Counted from the stretch's first letter, positions 8,301 to 16,265 are shown. The stretch: DNA of 21,538 nucleotides from an uncultured Lachnospiraceae bacterium (GCA_937950565.1 CALFCS010000060.1:1-21538), one strand, 5' to 3'. Program-made: numbers and translations. Notes: generated from the letters alone by a model not told the origin.

Positions 8301-9865
8301 ATATTTAAAGTTGTCTCATCACTGGAAATGGCAATTGCAGTAGCCGGAGCAGCAGTAGCTGTCTCATCATAAAGCTGTGCAACTTCGCTGGCGCTCAGTT
8401 CTTTTCCAAAGAAGGAAATGTCATCCAGAAGTGCGCCTGCACCTGTCCAGTAGGTTGCCATGCTGGCGCCGAGACGAACCTTCGTTCCGTCTTCCGGAGC
8501 GTATTCGCTGTCGCCTGCCAGTTCGTTAATCATAGTTGCATAGTCTTCTGTACCGGAGGATACAGTGTGGCTGATTTTTTTACCGTTGCTGTAGAAGGTG
8601 ATTCCATCTTTTGTAACGGTCATTGTAACCATCTTCCAGGTGTTTGCAGTTCCAAGACCAAGCCCTTTTACATCGAAGTCTGTGAATGCACCGTCCTGGT
8701 CAGTTGTATTCCAGTATACCATGAGCTGGTTAAAGGCAAATGTTCCGGCTCTTCCTGTGGTGGCCGGAGCAACTTCAAAGTCGATCATACATTTGCCGCC
8801 GCCTGCTGAGCCCTGGGTATTTGCCCAGAAGTTAAGAGTCAGGCCATTGTCAGTACTCTTTCCTTCAAACGGATTGGAAGGAAGCTGTGCGTAGCCGATG
8901 TTATTCAGACCATCATCTTGGGTTCCCTGGCTTACGGTTTTCAGCACTTTGCCACGTGCTGCATCATCTGCGAGAGAAGGAGCTGTACCCGTTCCAACCT
9001 TTACAAGAGATACATTTCTTGTACCGTCTGTCAGGGAAGCAGCATCGGCAGCAGCCTGGAAATCATTAAAGTCATAAGTTTCAATTGCCTGGTCGCTGAT
9101 TTTTACATCATAGCAGTAGTTATATACCTCTGCATCAGATAATGTTCTGTCATATACCTTTACATCATCTACTGCACCTGTAAATTCAGCATCCCAGTTA
9201 TTAACACCAATGTAAACGTCCTGGTTCGCACCGTCCAGGGCATAAGCGCCTCTGCTGGTATTAAAAAGTTCACCGTCTATGTAGGTTTTAACGGTGTTAT
9301 CATCTTCAGACTGGGTCAGAGTCAGACAATGCCATTCTCCTGCCGGAAGATTTGGGTTGTTCAGAGTGATCCAACGGTAGAACTCAGCGCCCTCTGTGCC
9401 TTCGCTTGTCCATACCTTTAACTGATCGGTATTATTTTTGTTCCCGGAGATTCCAATCCATTTTTCCGGATTATGGTGACCGAGGAACATCAGGTTCTGA
9501 TTCTCAGCCAATGTACTGTCTGCTTTGTACCATGCAGATACAGTGAAATTCTTGCCGAGATTCTTTTTGTTAAGCTGGAGGCCAAAATCTCCGAGCTTTA
9601 CAGCTTTGCTGCCGGCTCTGCGCCCTTCTACATAAGTAGGTGTGCCGGTGTAAGCTCCTAATTTAGTGACGACTGCGGCTGCCGCATCGTTCTCAGACAT
9701 GCTGTTATTCAGGTTGTCCTCAAATTTGTACTCAGCAACCGGTACAGGTTCACCGCTGCGTGCTTCTCTTGCAGGCTCTGTTTCCTGTGCGAAGGAAACC
9801 GGTGTAAGAGAAGTGAATAGAAGTGCTCCGGTTAAGACGCCGGATAATAGTTTCTTCCATTTCAT
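5333..9865 (-). CDS. Secreted SLH-anchored GH43 glycosidase with LamG-like and Ig-like modules
   Basis: This is a 1510-residue surface enzyme. A signal peptide (about 1-26, ending VSFA) is followed by two LamG/concanavalin-like modules (about 42-252 and 258-505) and a Big2 Ig-like domain (about 506-590). An unassigned stretch (about 590-760) and a Big4-like domain (about 760-825) come next. The five-bladed GH43 catalytic domain starts near 870. Likely catalytic residues are base Asp874 (MADPHIYWD), Asp1032 (CLDMTYF) and acid Glu1094 (VNEGATV); WAPEIHRVGDYWVVYF is typical of the family. A FIVAR-like helical module (about 1250-1312) and three SLH repeats (about 1314-1510) anchor it to the cell-wall polymer. 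It probably trims arabinose- or xylose-containing plant polysaccharide; the exact linkage is not readable. It is monocistronic, with its own promoter. Confidence 0.9.
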   Translation of the reverse strand: MKWKKLLSGVLTGALLFTSLTPVSFAQETEPAREARSGEPVPVAEYKFEDNLNNSMSENDAAAAVVTKLGAYTGTPTYVEGRRAGSKAVKLGDFGLQLNKKNLGKNFTVSAWYKADSTLAENQNLMFLGHHNPEKWIGISGNKNNTDQLKVWTSEGTEGAEFYRWITLNNPNLPAGEWHCLTLTQSEDDNTVKTYIDGELFNTSRGAYALDGANQDVYIGVNNWDAEFTGAVDDVKVYDRTLSDAEVYNYCYDVKISDQAIETYDFNDFQAAADAASLTDGTRNVSLVKVGTGTAPSLADDAARGKVLKTVSQGTQDDGLNNIGYAQLPSNPFEGKSTDNGLTLNFWANTQGSAGGGKCMIDFEVAPATTGRAGTFAFNQLMVYWNTTDQDGAFTDFDVKGLGLGTANTWKMVTMTVTKDGITFYSNGKKISHTVSSGTEDYATMINELAGDSEYAPEDGTKVRLGASMATYWTGAGALLDDISFFGKELSASEVAQLYDETATAAPATAIAISSDETTLNIDKTAQLNVSLTPADATGLSKLSWKSSDEKVATVNREGVVTALAEGEAVITASIGDIVSNELTIKVEKVADIKELESGYYLAVYTTTTPFYAPAANVDQETQSVYFAVSKDGKTFDVLNNGGGVIFSKNTQGTLKITEPKVFKANGKFTVIARDADKSKGYHEFTSTDGVHFYDDTLTSTPSQTSAVLDAASFKFMLDGKNLVETDKNLVVGNAIALTKAEYTYIVNKLGTVLNNGLKDLKDKDIEPGTTLTEKDLAESYPTATATYTDGSTQDFNIDWSGALDGVDLSKEGTYEVTGKVVQTKYLNNLKELNGSKLPEDDPDNANEDFPSNYDPDTKTVYYDETKFVEGMADPHIYWDEETQYYYMTGSYFPEPMDAMDNGTEKLEQYDRVVLRRGRTLEELQDRSKQVTLWKVGNQGYENNAGQNVDRGYRYIWAPEIHRVGDYWVVYFTESQTTNLFGIYCHALVLPGDQDPYETALTSGNEASQWEDYQMRGGSGLTNAIKNSFCLDMTYFEDEKNGESYVVWASTAYGPSSLYMAKVNVEKPWELTSDIMKLTAPDYGWENIRYVVNEGATVLQRDGNIYLCYSSSGTGSEYAIGMMTAKAGTDLLKNESWTKSPYPLLTSRDVDGEEGPGHNSFTVDKDGNAIFVYHARPTSHNYQMCGWDGSKSSYNGEPLNDPCRHARLKRVHWAADGTPILKMTYEDELLEENATITLKINVKKGASGVDTTDLEAALAGAFSDDYADVFTADSWKVYKDAVEAAKKVLADKNATQKEIDDATAAVAAALDGLKIENYPFVDVPQDAWFFDTVYYNFFAGTMTGKDKTHFAPMEGIVRAQFAVILHRLSGKPEAAYAPTFPDVEDGIWYTDAIMWASSKDVGVVTGYTDEGVFKPAKDISREEMAVMMYRYAKLINTGDTDERADLSSFKDAANVSGFAKDAMEWAVATGLITGITEEGNTTPTLLNPQGTSMRAQCAAVIERFIEAYAE

Positions 9866-9910
9866 GTTCGTTTTCTCCCTTTCTAAAAAATTTTATTAAA
9901 TTTCTTTATC

Positions 9911-9939
9911 ATTATAACATAAATAGCTTGTAATTTCAT
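9911..9939 (-). promoter_or_regulatory. Promoter of the GH43 gene
   Basis: On the minus strand a perfect TATAAT (9911-9916) is preceded, 17 bp upstream, by ATGAAA (9934-9939), a partial match to the -35 consensus. The RBS GAAAGGGAG lies shortly before the ATG. The promoter is divergent from, and close to, the cysK promoter. Confidence 0.6.
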
Positions 9940-9972
9940 CAGTTATGTTAAAAAGCAAGAAAGAAAAAACAT

Positions 9973-10001
9973 TTGACATATGCTTTTGGATGTATTATAC
10001 T
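9973..10001 (+). promoter_or_regulatory. Sigma-A promoter of cysK-metY
   Basis: TTGACA (9973-9978), a 17-bp spacer and TATACT (9996-10001) make a near-consensus vegetative promoter, predicting a start near 10008 and a leader of under 40 bases. Confidence 0.85.
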
Positions 10002-10013
10002 AGTGTTAAAACA

Positions 10014-10026
10014 TACTAAACTAGTA
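10014..10026 (+). promoter_or_regulatory. Palindrome behind the cysK -10 box, probable Rrf2-type operator
   Basis: TACTA-AAC-TAGTA is a perfect inverted repeat with a 3-base centre. It lies just downstream of the predicted start of cysK, where a bound repressor would block initiation. The wider TACTAG (9998-10003) / CTAGTA (10021-10026) pair overlaps the -10 box. The layout resembles known IscR/Rrf2 sites; assignment to the regulator at 4760 is inference. Confidence 0.5.
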
Positions 10027-10044
10027 GGAAAGGTAGGAAATTAA

Positions 10045-10977
10045 ATGGCGAATGTATATAAGGGAGCGCTGGAGCTGATTGGAAATACACCTCTTGTGGA
10101 GATGGCAAATATTGAAAAGGAACTGGGACTGGAAGCGAAGGTATTGGCGAAGCTTGAATATTTGAATCCGGCCGGCAGTGTGAAGGACAGGGTTGCAAAG
10201 TCTATGATCGAGGATGCGGAGAGGAGAGGTCTTCTTAAGGAAGGCTCTGTGATTATTGAGCCGACATCAGGGAATACCGGAATCGGACTGGCGGCAATCG
10301 CGGCTGTAAAGGGTTATCGGATGATTCTTACGATGCCGGAGACCATGAGTGTGGAGAGAAGAAATATTCTGAAAGCGTATGGAGCAGAGGTCGTGTTGAC
10401 GGATGGAACAAAGGGAATGTCAGGTGCGATTCAGAAAGCAGAAGAATTATCGGAAGAGATTCCGAATAGTTTTATTCCCGGTCAGTTTGTGAATCCGGCA
10501 AATCCTGCGGCACATCTTGCGGCAACCGGACCGGAGATCTGGGCAGATACGGATGGAGAGATAGACATTTTTGTCGCAGGTGTTGGAACGGGAGGTACTC
10601 TTACCGGAGTAGGAGAGTATCTGAAATCTCAGAAACCGGATGTGAAGATTGTTGCCATGGAGCCGGCATCTTCACCTGTACTTTCCACCGGTAAGGGAGG
10701 TCCGCATAAGATTCAGGGAATTGGAGCAGGATTTGTACCGGAAGTGTTGAATACGAAGATTTATGATGAGATTATGACAATAGAAAATGAAGATGCGTTT
10801 GTAATTGGAAAGCTGATTGCGAAGAAAGAAGGTATTCTTGTGGGAATTTCTTCCGGAGCGGCAATGTGTGCGGCGATAGAGCTTGCGAAGCGTCCGGAAA
10901 ACAAGGGGAAGACAATTGTAGCGCTTCTTCCGGACAGTGGAGACAGATATTATTCCACGCCTCTTTTTGTGGAGTAG
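10045..10977 (+). CDS. cysK: Cysteine synthase A (O-acetylserine sulfhydrylase)
   Basis: This is a cytoplasmic PLP enzyme that makes L-cysteine and acetate from O-acetyl-L-serine and sulfide. The 310 residues are the usual length. Lys47 in NPAGSVKDR forms the Schiff base with PLP. TSGNTG (74-79) binds the substrate carboxylate. GVGTGGTLTG is the PLP phosphate loop. The family opening ELIGNTPLVE and the C-terminal LLPDSGDRYYST are present. The start is supported by GGAAAGGTAGGA just upstream. metY follows on the same strand with no terminator between, so the two form a sulfide-assimilation operon driven by the 9973 promoter and probably controlled by the palindrome at 10014. Confidence 0.96.
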   Translation: MANVYKGALELIGNTPLVEMANIEKELGLEAKVLAKLEYLNPAGSVKDRVAKSMIEDAERRGLLKEGSVIIEPTSGNTGIGLAAIAAVKGYRMILTMPETMSVERRNILKAYGAEVVLTDGTKGMSGAIQKAEELSEEIPNSFIPGQFVNPANPAAHLAATGPEIWADTDGEIDIFVAGVGTGGTLTGVGEYLKSQKPDVKIVAMEPASSPVLSTGKGGPHKIQGIGAGFVPEVLNTKIYDEIMTIENEDAFVIGKLIAKKEGILVGISSGAAMCAAIELAKRPENKGKTIVALLPDSGDRYYSTPLFVE

Positions 10978-11052
10978 AGGTATAGAGCAGAGACATCAGG
11001 CAGATGTAACAAGGCGGCAGAAAATTAGGGAATGAGCAAAGGAGAGATTAGG

Positions 11053-12363
11053 ATGGGCAGGAAATCAAGAGCAGAAAGACAATTCGGATTTGAAACATTA
11101 CAGTTACATGTAGGGCAGGAACAGCCGGATCCGGTGACAGACGCAAGGGCAGTTCCGATTTATCAGACCTCTTCCTATGTATTTCATAACAGTGACCATG
11201 CGGCGGCACGTTTTGGACTGTCGGATGCAGGAAATATATATGGAAGACTGACAAATCCGACGGAAGATATATTCGAGCAGCGTATTGCGGCGCTGGAAGG
11301 TGGCGTTGCAGCACTTGCGGTGGCGTCCGGAGCGGCGGCAATTTCCTATACATTCCAGAATCTGGCACAGCAGGGAGACCATATTGTGTCTGCAAAGAAT
11401 ATTTATGGAGGAACGTATAATTATCTGGCACATACATTTCCGCAATATGGTGTGAATACCACTTTTGTTGACATTTTCGATTATGATGCGGTAGAGTCAG
11501 CGATTCAGGAAAATACAAAAGCAGTTTTTATAGAAGTGCTTGGGAATCCGAATTCTGATGTGGTAGATATTGAAAGGATTGCCGGAATCGCACATGCGCA
11601 CAAGATTCCGCTTGTAATCGACAACACCTTTGCCACCCCTTATCTGGTAAGGCCGATTGAGTACGGCGCCGACATTGTTGTGCATTCTGCTACAAAATTT
11701 ATTGGTGGTCATGGAACGACAATTGGCGGTGTGATTGTGGACGGTGGTAAATTTGACTGGGAAGCATCAGGAAAATTTCCGTCTCTTACCGAGCCGAATC
11801 CGAGTTATCACGGAATCAGCTTTACAAAAGCAGTCGGGGCAGCAGCGTTTGTGACAAAAATCCGTGCAATTCTTCTTCGTGATACAGGGGCAACCCTTTC
11901 ACCATTCCATGCGTTTATTTTCCTGCAGGGGCTGGAAACCTTATCTTTGCGTGTAGAACGTCATGTGGAAAATGCGCTTAAGGTTGTGCAGTATCTGAAG
12001 AGCCATCCACAGGTGGAGGCGGTGCATCATCCGTCTGTAACAGAGGATGAGGAACAAAAAGCATTGTATGCGAAATATTTCCCAAATGGCGGAGGCTCTA
12101 TTTTTACATTTGAAATTAAGGGAGATGCGCAGAAGGCAAAGGACTTTATTGATAATCTGGAGCTGTTCTCACTTCTTGCAAATGTGGCAGATGTGAAGTC
12201 TTTGGTAATCCATCCGGCAACGACGACACACAGCCAGTGTACGGAGGAGGAGCTTCTCGACCAGGGGATTAAGCCAAATACGATTCGTCTGTCCATTGGA
12301 ACAGAAAATATTGAGGATATCATAGAGGATTTGGAAGAGGCTTTTAAGGCGGTAGAAAATTAA
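11053..12363 (+). CDS. metY: O-acetylhomoserine sulfhydrylase (MetY type)
   Basis: This is a PLP enzyme of the Cys/Met-metabolism family that joins sulfide to O-acetylhomoserine to give homocysteine for methionine synthesis. FETLQLHVGQEQPDP at the start, the Lys215 Schiff-base motif VHSATKFIGGHGT, and the C-terminal SLVIHPATTTHSQ and IRLSIGTENIEDI segments mark the MetY branch, not MetB or MetC. The 436-residue length fits too. I take ATG 11053 as start because AAAGGAGA (11038-11045) stands 7 bases before it. The in-frame ATG at 11032 would add seven residues and has almost no spacing to any RBS. Co-transcribed with cysK, it forms the second sulfide-consuming step. Confidence 0.94.
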   Translation: MGRKSRAERQFGFETLQLHVGQEQPDPVTDARAVPIYQTSSYVFHNSDHAAARFGLSDAGNIYGRLTNPTEDIFEQRIAALEGGVAALAVASGAAAISYTFQNLAQQGDHIVSAKNIYGGTYNYLAHTFPQYGVNTTFVDIFDYDAVESAIQENTKAVFIEVLGNPNSDVVDIERIAGIAHAHKIPLVIDNTFATPYLVRPIEYGADIVVHSATKFIGGHGTTIGGVIVDGGKFDWEASGKFPSLTEPNPSYHGISFTKAVGAAAFVTKIRAILLRDTGATLSPFHAFIFLQGLETLSLRVERHVENALKVVQYLKSHPQVEAVHHPSVTEDEEQKALYAKYFPNGGGSIFTFEIKGDAQKAKDFIDNLELFSLLANVADVKSLVIHPATTTHSQCTEEELLDQGIKPNTIRLSIGTENIEDIIEDLEEAFKAVEN

Positions 12364-12392
12364 ATTATAAAAATATATAGAAAGATAAAGAG

Positions 12393-12436
12393 AGTCTCCG
12401 GCAAGCCTGTGAAAGGGCTTGCCGGAGACTATTTTA
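12393..12436. terminator. Strong bidirectional terminator between metY and the CHAP gene
   Basis: A perfect 15-bp G+C-rich stem (AGTCTCCGGCAAGCC 12393-12407; GGCTTGCCGGAGACT 12416-12430) has an 8-base loop and ATTTTATT after it on the plus side. The minus-strand continuation (CTCTTTATCTTTC) is also U-rich. It begins 3 bases after the minus-strand stop and about 30 bases after the metY stop. Confidence 0.9.
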
Positions 12437-14230
12437 TTGCTGAATATTAAGATGGCTGTATCTCTGGGTAAAGCGATTGATAATGGCGGCACATTCAGCG
12501 CGGCTTGCCGTTCCCAGCGGGTCAAGGATGGTTCCGTTATCTTTTCCGGTAATAATTTCTGTTCCCACTGCCCACTTCATGGCATCATATGCATATGCAC
12601 TGACGGATGCATGATCTTTGAAGGCCCCCAGGTCTTTGTAATAGTTTACATTACAATTGTTATATTTTGCATAACGGTACATCATAACAGCCATTTGTTC
12701 TCTTGTAATGTAATCGGTAGGACCGAACATTCCGGTGTTGGTGTATCCGGTTACCACCTTCGTTCCGGCTGCCCACAGGATTGCATTGGTGTACCATTGG
12801 CCATTGCGCACATCTGGAAAAATGGGACTGTACTTTATGGCAGGCTCTCCATTCATTCTATAAATAATTGTGGCAAATTGTGCACGGGCAAGCGGGCTTG
12901 TAGGAGCAAAATGCGTGCTGTCCATACCGGTCATAAGTTTGGAGCTGTTTATTGCCACTACTGTTTTATAATACCAGTCATCCGCTGATACATCTGAAAA
13001 TGGAAATTCCGCTACATAAAATTTTACATCATTACTTTTCTGGTAGCTGAATACGTTGGCGGAGTCCACATAAGCTTCATAATAACCGGCGGGAAGTTTC
13101 ACATTTACAGAAGTGTCTGTTATATTCCATACATCTTTGTAAGTGGTTACATTTCCCGGCGTTCCCTTCTTGATCCGCAGGTTGTATCTGGTCGCGCCCT
13201 TGGCTTCTGCCCAGGAAAATAAGGTGTCGCCAATATTTGTATCCGGAACTACATGAAGAGTAGTTGCTTCTGCTCTTTCTGCCGGATAAATAGCCATCTG
13301 CTGGGCGTTGCCGTTATTGTAGGTCCAGAGCTGGACGTTTGTGCCAATTGTGGAATAACCGCCTGTTACATCCAACACAGCATCCGAGCATTGCGGCCGG
13401 AAGATATACTCGCCGCTCCAGCGTCCATAGATATACCATTTCTGTGCAGTGTTATTGTCACCCCATTTTTTATAGATTCCAACATTTGTTCCGGATGCAC
13501 TTAAACCACCTGTTACATCCAGTACCTTATCCTTTTCTCTCATATTATAAATGATATAAGAACCATCGCTTTGTCTGACAAAATGCCACAGATCAGAGCC
13601 GTTTATATCATGCTCAGTTAGCTCGACATTATCACCGGAAGCGCCCAGATGCTTCCAGCCGTCCATTTTTAGCAAATATGCATAGACATCTGTTCCGATA
13701 TTGACCGGCGTCATGGAGCTGTACCATTTGGAACTAAAGTCCGGGCGGATAACTCCCCAGTATGGGGTTGTAAAACCGTTGTATGCATATTGAGTGACAT
13801 GTTGCACCGTACGGTTGTAGTCGTAATTCTGGTGATAGGTGGAATAAGCGGATTCAAAAATAGCAACGTGCCCATAATTTTTATATCCGCCGGTATAGAC
13901 CAGGATATCTCCCGGCTGCGGTGTGGCTCCCTGGAGGCGCTGCCAGCCTGCGGGCAGTGCATTCCATGTATAATCAGAACCGTTTCCGGACACAGGGGAG
14001 ACGCCCAGGTAGCTATAATAAGCTGTAATCAATTCGACACATTCGCCGCCGCCAATTCTATTTCCCACCTGTGACTTTACCCATTGGAGGGCTTCCGCCT
14101 GCGTATGGCTGGTCGCCTGCAGTTGTATGGAGGCATCAGAAGCACTATTGGAAGCGGATGCCTCCGCTGTGAGCGGATAAATAATTCCTAAAAATAATGT
14201 GATAAATAGTACTTTCATTAACTTTTTCAT
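12434..14230 (-). CDS. Secreted CHAP-domain protein with ricin-type lectin module and SLH anchor
   Basis: This 598-residue surface protein probably cuts or binds peptidoglycan. The signal peptide (about 1-24, ending TAEA) is followed by a CHAP amidase/endopeptidase domain (about 40-160) with Cys64 (GGGECVEL) and His121 (YGHVAIF). A ricin-B-like lectin module (about 165-310) has two VLDVTGG repeats. An FN3-like segment (about 315-400) and three SLH repeats (about 405-590) complete it. The start is ATG 14230, with AGGAGG six bases upstream; an in-frame TTG at 14254 would read through that RBS and is unlikely. It lies 55 bases downstream of the GH13 gene without a clear terminator, so the pair may be co-transcribed. 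A role in wall remodelling is inferred from domains. Confidence 0.9.
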   Translation of the reverse strand: MKKLMKVLFITLFLGIIYPLTAEASASNSASDASIQLQATSHTQAEALQWVKSQVGNRIGGGECVELITAYYSYLGVSPVSGNGSDYTWNALPAGWQRLQGATPQPGDILVYTGGYKNYGHVAIFESAYSTYHQNYDYNRTVQHVTQYAYNGFTTPYWGVIRPDFSSKWYSSMTPVNIGTDVYAYLLKMDGWKHLGASGDNVELTEHDINGSDLWHFVRQSDGSYIIYNMREKDKVLDVTGGLSASGTNVGIYKKWGDNNTAQKWYIYGRWSGEYIFRPQCSDAVLDVTGGYSTIGTNVQLWTYNNGNAQQMAIYPAERAEATTLHVVPDTNIGDTLFSWAEAKGATRYNLRIKKGTPGNVTTYKDVWNITDTSVNVKLPAGYYEAYVDSANVFSYQKSNDVKFYVAEFPFSDVSADDWYYKTVVAINSSKLMTGMDSTHFAPTSPLARAQFATIIYRMNGEPAIKYSPIFPDVRNGQWYTNAILWAAGTKVVTGYTNTGMFGPTDYITREQMAVMMYRYAKYNNCNVNYYKDLGAFKDHASVSAYAYDAMKWAVGTEIITGKDNGTILDPLGTASRAECAAIINRFTQRYSHLNIQQ

Positions 14231-14285
14231 TTTTTTCCTCCTTTTTCTTCTCAATCATAGAATCTTGGATGTCTGGGTGAAATGC

Positions 14286-15596
14286 TCAGACAAATTTCAA
14301 ATACTGCACGCTATAAGGCGGCAGTTCAAGCTTTCCATCAAGAGTCAGCGCTTCCCCCGACAGCAGATTACATACATTCCCGTTCAGGTCACCGTTCCAT
14401 GCTGTGTAAGGGGAATCTGACGCATTAATTGCAACGAGTACCCGTTCTTTGTCAGAGTTCCTTTCGAATATAAGCTGGTGATTCTGGATGACAACATTTT
14501 TGTAGGCGCCGTTACAGAGGGCATCACTGTTCTGGCGCGTGCGGATTAATAATCGGATATAGTCTGTCAGCTCATTTGGCTTTGGCGCTTCAAGGCATGG
14601 ACGCAGGGCATAATCATTGTCCGGAGCCTTCTGCCCTTCCTCGCCCCATTCACTTCCATAATACAGGCACGGAATGCCGGGCATTCCAAGCAGCAGCCCG
14701 TAAGCCAGAGGGATGTGATTTTTATTTGTGAGAATGCTTGCAAGTCTCGTGACATCATGATTATCTACAAAAGTCATAAGGTGTTTGCCACGGTAAATGC
14801 ACCACGGGTCACCCCCGAACTGGCGGTGCAAAGAGTGGGCAATCTCAAAAAGATTCATGGAATTAAAGCTTGAGAAAATTCCTTTGTAGCATTCATAATT
14901 CGTGCAGCTGTGAAGCATACCATCATTTACAATCAAATTGTAATCACCGAACAGGACTTCACCGATTAATGCAAAATCCGGTTTTAATTCCTGAGTATAA
15001 GAACGAAGCCGCCTCATGAAGTTGTGGTCAAGACTGTAAGCGACGTCAAGCCTGAGGCCGTCAATGCCGAACTCCTCTACCCAGAATTTCACACAGTCCA
15101 AAAGATAATCTACAACAGCAGGGTTCTGGAGATTCAGCTTTACGAGTTCATAATGTCCTTCCCAGCCCTCGTACCAGAAACCGTCATTATAGCCGCTGTT
15201 TCCGTCAAAACTGATGTGAAACCAGTCCTTATACGGAGAATCCCATTTTTTCTCCTGTACATCCTGGAAAGCCCAGAAACCTCTTCCTACATGGTTGAAT
15301 ACACCGTCCAGAACAATCTTTACGCCATGCTCGTGGAGTGCTTTGCAGACATCTGCAAAGTCTTCATTTGTGCCAAGACGACAGTCAATGGAACGAAAGT
15401 CCCGGGTGTCATAGCCATGGTTGTCGGATTCGAAGATTGGATTCAGCAGGATAGAATCGACGCCAAGTTCCTTCAGATAATCTGCCCATTCTATCAGCTT
15501 GCGGATGCGCGGAACACATACCCCGTCATTGTGTACGGGGGCACCGCAGAATCCGATGGGATATATTTGGTAAAATACACTATTATAAGCCCACAT
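14286..15596 (-). CDS. GH13 alpha-amylase-family enzyme, cytoplasmic
   Basis: This is a glycoside hydrolase of family 13 acting on alpha-1,4-glucans. The four conserved regions are visible: DGVFNHVG, GLRLDVAYSLD with nucleophile Asp184, LIGEVLFGDY with acid Glu213, and FVDNHDVTR with Asp281. There is no signal peptide, so it likely works inside the cell on imported maltodextrins or stored glycogen. At about 436 residues it lacks the N-terminal CBM34 of typical cyclomaltodextrinases. The start is uncertain: AGGAGG is 13 bases before ATG 15596 but only 1 base before ATG 15608. I prefer 15596 (MWAYNSVFYQIYP); the other adds four residues. It has its own promoter at 15690-15718. Confidence 0.9.
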   Translation of the reverse strand: MWAYNSVFYQIYPIGFCGAPVHNDGVCVPRIRKLIEWADYLKELGVDSILLNPIFESDNHGYDTRDFRSIDCRLGTNEDFADVCKALHEHGVKIVLDGVFNHVGRGFWAFQDVQEKKWDSPYKDWFHISFDGNSGYNDGFWYEGWEGHYELVKLNLQNPAVVDYLLDCVKFWVEEFGIDGLRLDVAYSLDHNFMRRLRSYTQELKPDFALIGEVLFGDYNLIVNDGMLHSCTNYECYKGIFSSFNSMNLFEIAHSLHRQFGGDPWCIYRGKHLMTFVDNHDVTRLASILTNKNHIPLAYGLLLGMPGIPCLYYGSEWGEEGQKAPDNDYALRPCLEAPKPNELTDYIRLLIRTRQNSDALCNGAYKNVVIQNHQLIFERNSDKERVLVAINASDSPYTAWNGDLNGNVCNLLSGEALTLDGKLELPPYSVQYLKFV

Positions 15597-15689
15597 AATA
15601 TAATACATTCCTCCTTGTTTGTGCCATTCCTGACCGGGTGATTTACAGATTTGGCAATAGTCAGGATGCTTTTCTATATGTATTCATTT

Positions 15690-15718
15690 ATTTTATCTTT
15701 ATCTTTTTCAATCGTCAA
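15690..15718 (-). promoter_or_regulatory. Promoter of the GH13 gene
   Basis: On the minus strand TTGACG (15713-15718), a 17-bp spacer and TAAAAT (15690-15695) form a good sigma-A promoter, divergent from the lipoprotein promoter. The leader to the GH13 start is about 85-90 bases. Confidence 0.75.
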
Positions 15719-15728
15719 TGCTTTCTGC

Positions 15729-15757
15729 TTGATTAATTGCCGTAAAGGGGGTAAAAT
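15729..15757 (+). promoter_or_regulatory. Promoter of the lipoprotein gene and probably the zinc-ribbon block
   Basis: TTGATT (15729-15734), a 17-bp spacer with a G-run, and TAAAAT (15752-15757) stand 38 bases before the ATG at 15795. I found no convincing second promoter before 16358, so it may drive all four genes. Confidence 0.7.
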
Positions 15758-15794
15758 GTTTGTATAAAAATAAAAAATTTTTGGAGGAAAAATT

Positions 15795-16265
15795 ATGAAG
15801 AGAATGAAGAGAATTATGAGTGTTGTGTTGGCAGTGTGTGTGATGTTTGCGCTTACCGCGTGCGGCGTCGGTCAGAAGGAGAAGAAAGATGCGGCCGTTT
15901 GTACAATCGAACAGAATGGTGTTACGGTTAAAATGTCATTTGACGTAAAAGGTGATATCATTACAAAGATTAAACAGTCATCAACTGTTAGCACAGAGGG
16001 GTACACGGAAGAGCAGGTTGCAGCGCTTAAAGAAGCAATTGAACAGGCAGAAGCTACTTATAAAGAGATTGAAGGAGCAGAGTATTCTATCGAAGAGACA
16101 GATACAGAGATCACAGAAAAGATTTCTTTCTCTGTAGAAGGCGATACTTTGAAAGAAGTTGTCGATAAAGGACTGCTTCCGGTGCAGGGAGAAGCAGAAA
16201 AACTTTCACTTAAAAAGACGATGGAAGCATTAGAAGATGCAGGATGGACAGTAGAACAGAAATAA
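15795..16265 (+). CDS. DUF1307-type lipoprotein (YehR-like)
   Basis: This is a 156-residue exported lipoprotein. A basic start (MKRMKR) and hydrophobic stretch end in the lipobox LTAC, with Cys23 as the lipidated residue, so the mature protein sits on the outer face of the membrane. The rest has two similar halves with alternating beta strands (VKMSFDVKGDIITKI and ISFSVEGDTLKEV) around a helix rich in Glu/Ala, the pattern of the YehR/DUF1307 family, whose function is not established. The C-terminal LKKTMEALEDAGWTVEQK fits the family. GGAGG precedes the ATG by about eight bases. The next gene follows after 92 bases containing a hairpin, so a shared transcript is likely. Confidence 0.85.
   Translation: MKRMKRIMSVVLAVCVMFALTACGVGQKEKKDAAVCTIEQNGVTVKMSFDVKGDIITKIKQSSTVSTEGYTEEQVAALKEAIEQAEATYKEIEGAEYSIEETDTEITEKISFSVEGDTLKEVVDKGLLPVQGEAEKLSLKKTMEALEDAGWTVEQK

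Noticed and set aside
12419..12988. 189-codon plus-strand frame opposite the SLH part of the CHAP gene
   Set aside because: It starts inside the terminator stem and mirrors the SLH-coding strand; no RBS and Cys-rich nonsense composition.
14231..14254. Upstream TTG start for the CHAP protein
   Set aside because: It would translate the AGGAGG itself; ATG 14230 has ideal RBS spacing and starts a normal signal peptide.
15024..15641. 205-codon plus-strand frame opposite the GH13 gene
   Set aside because: It is antisense to a gene with all catalytic motifs and shows no recognisable protein features.
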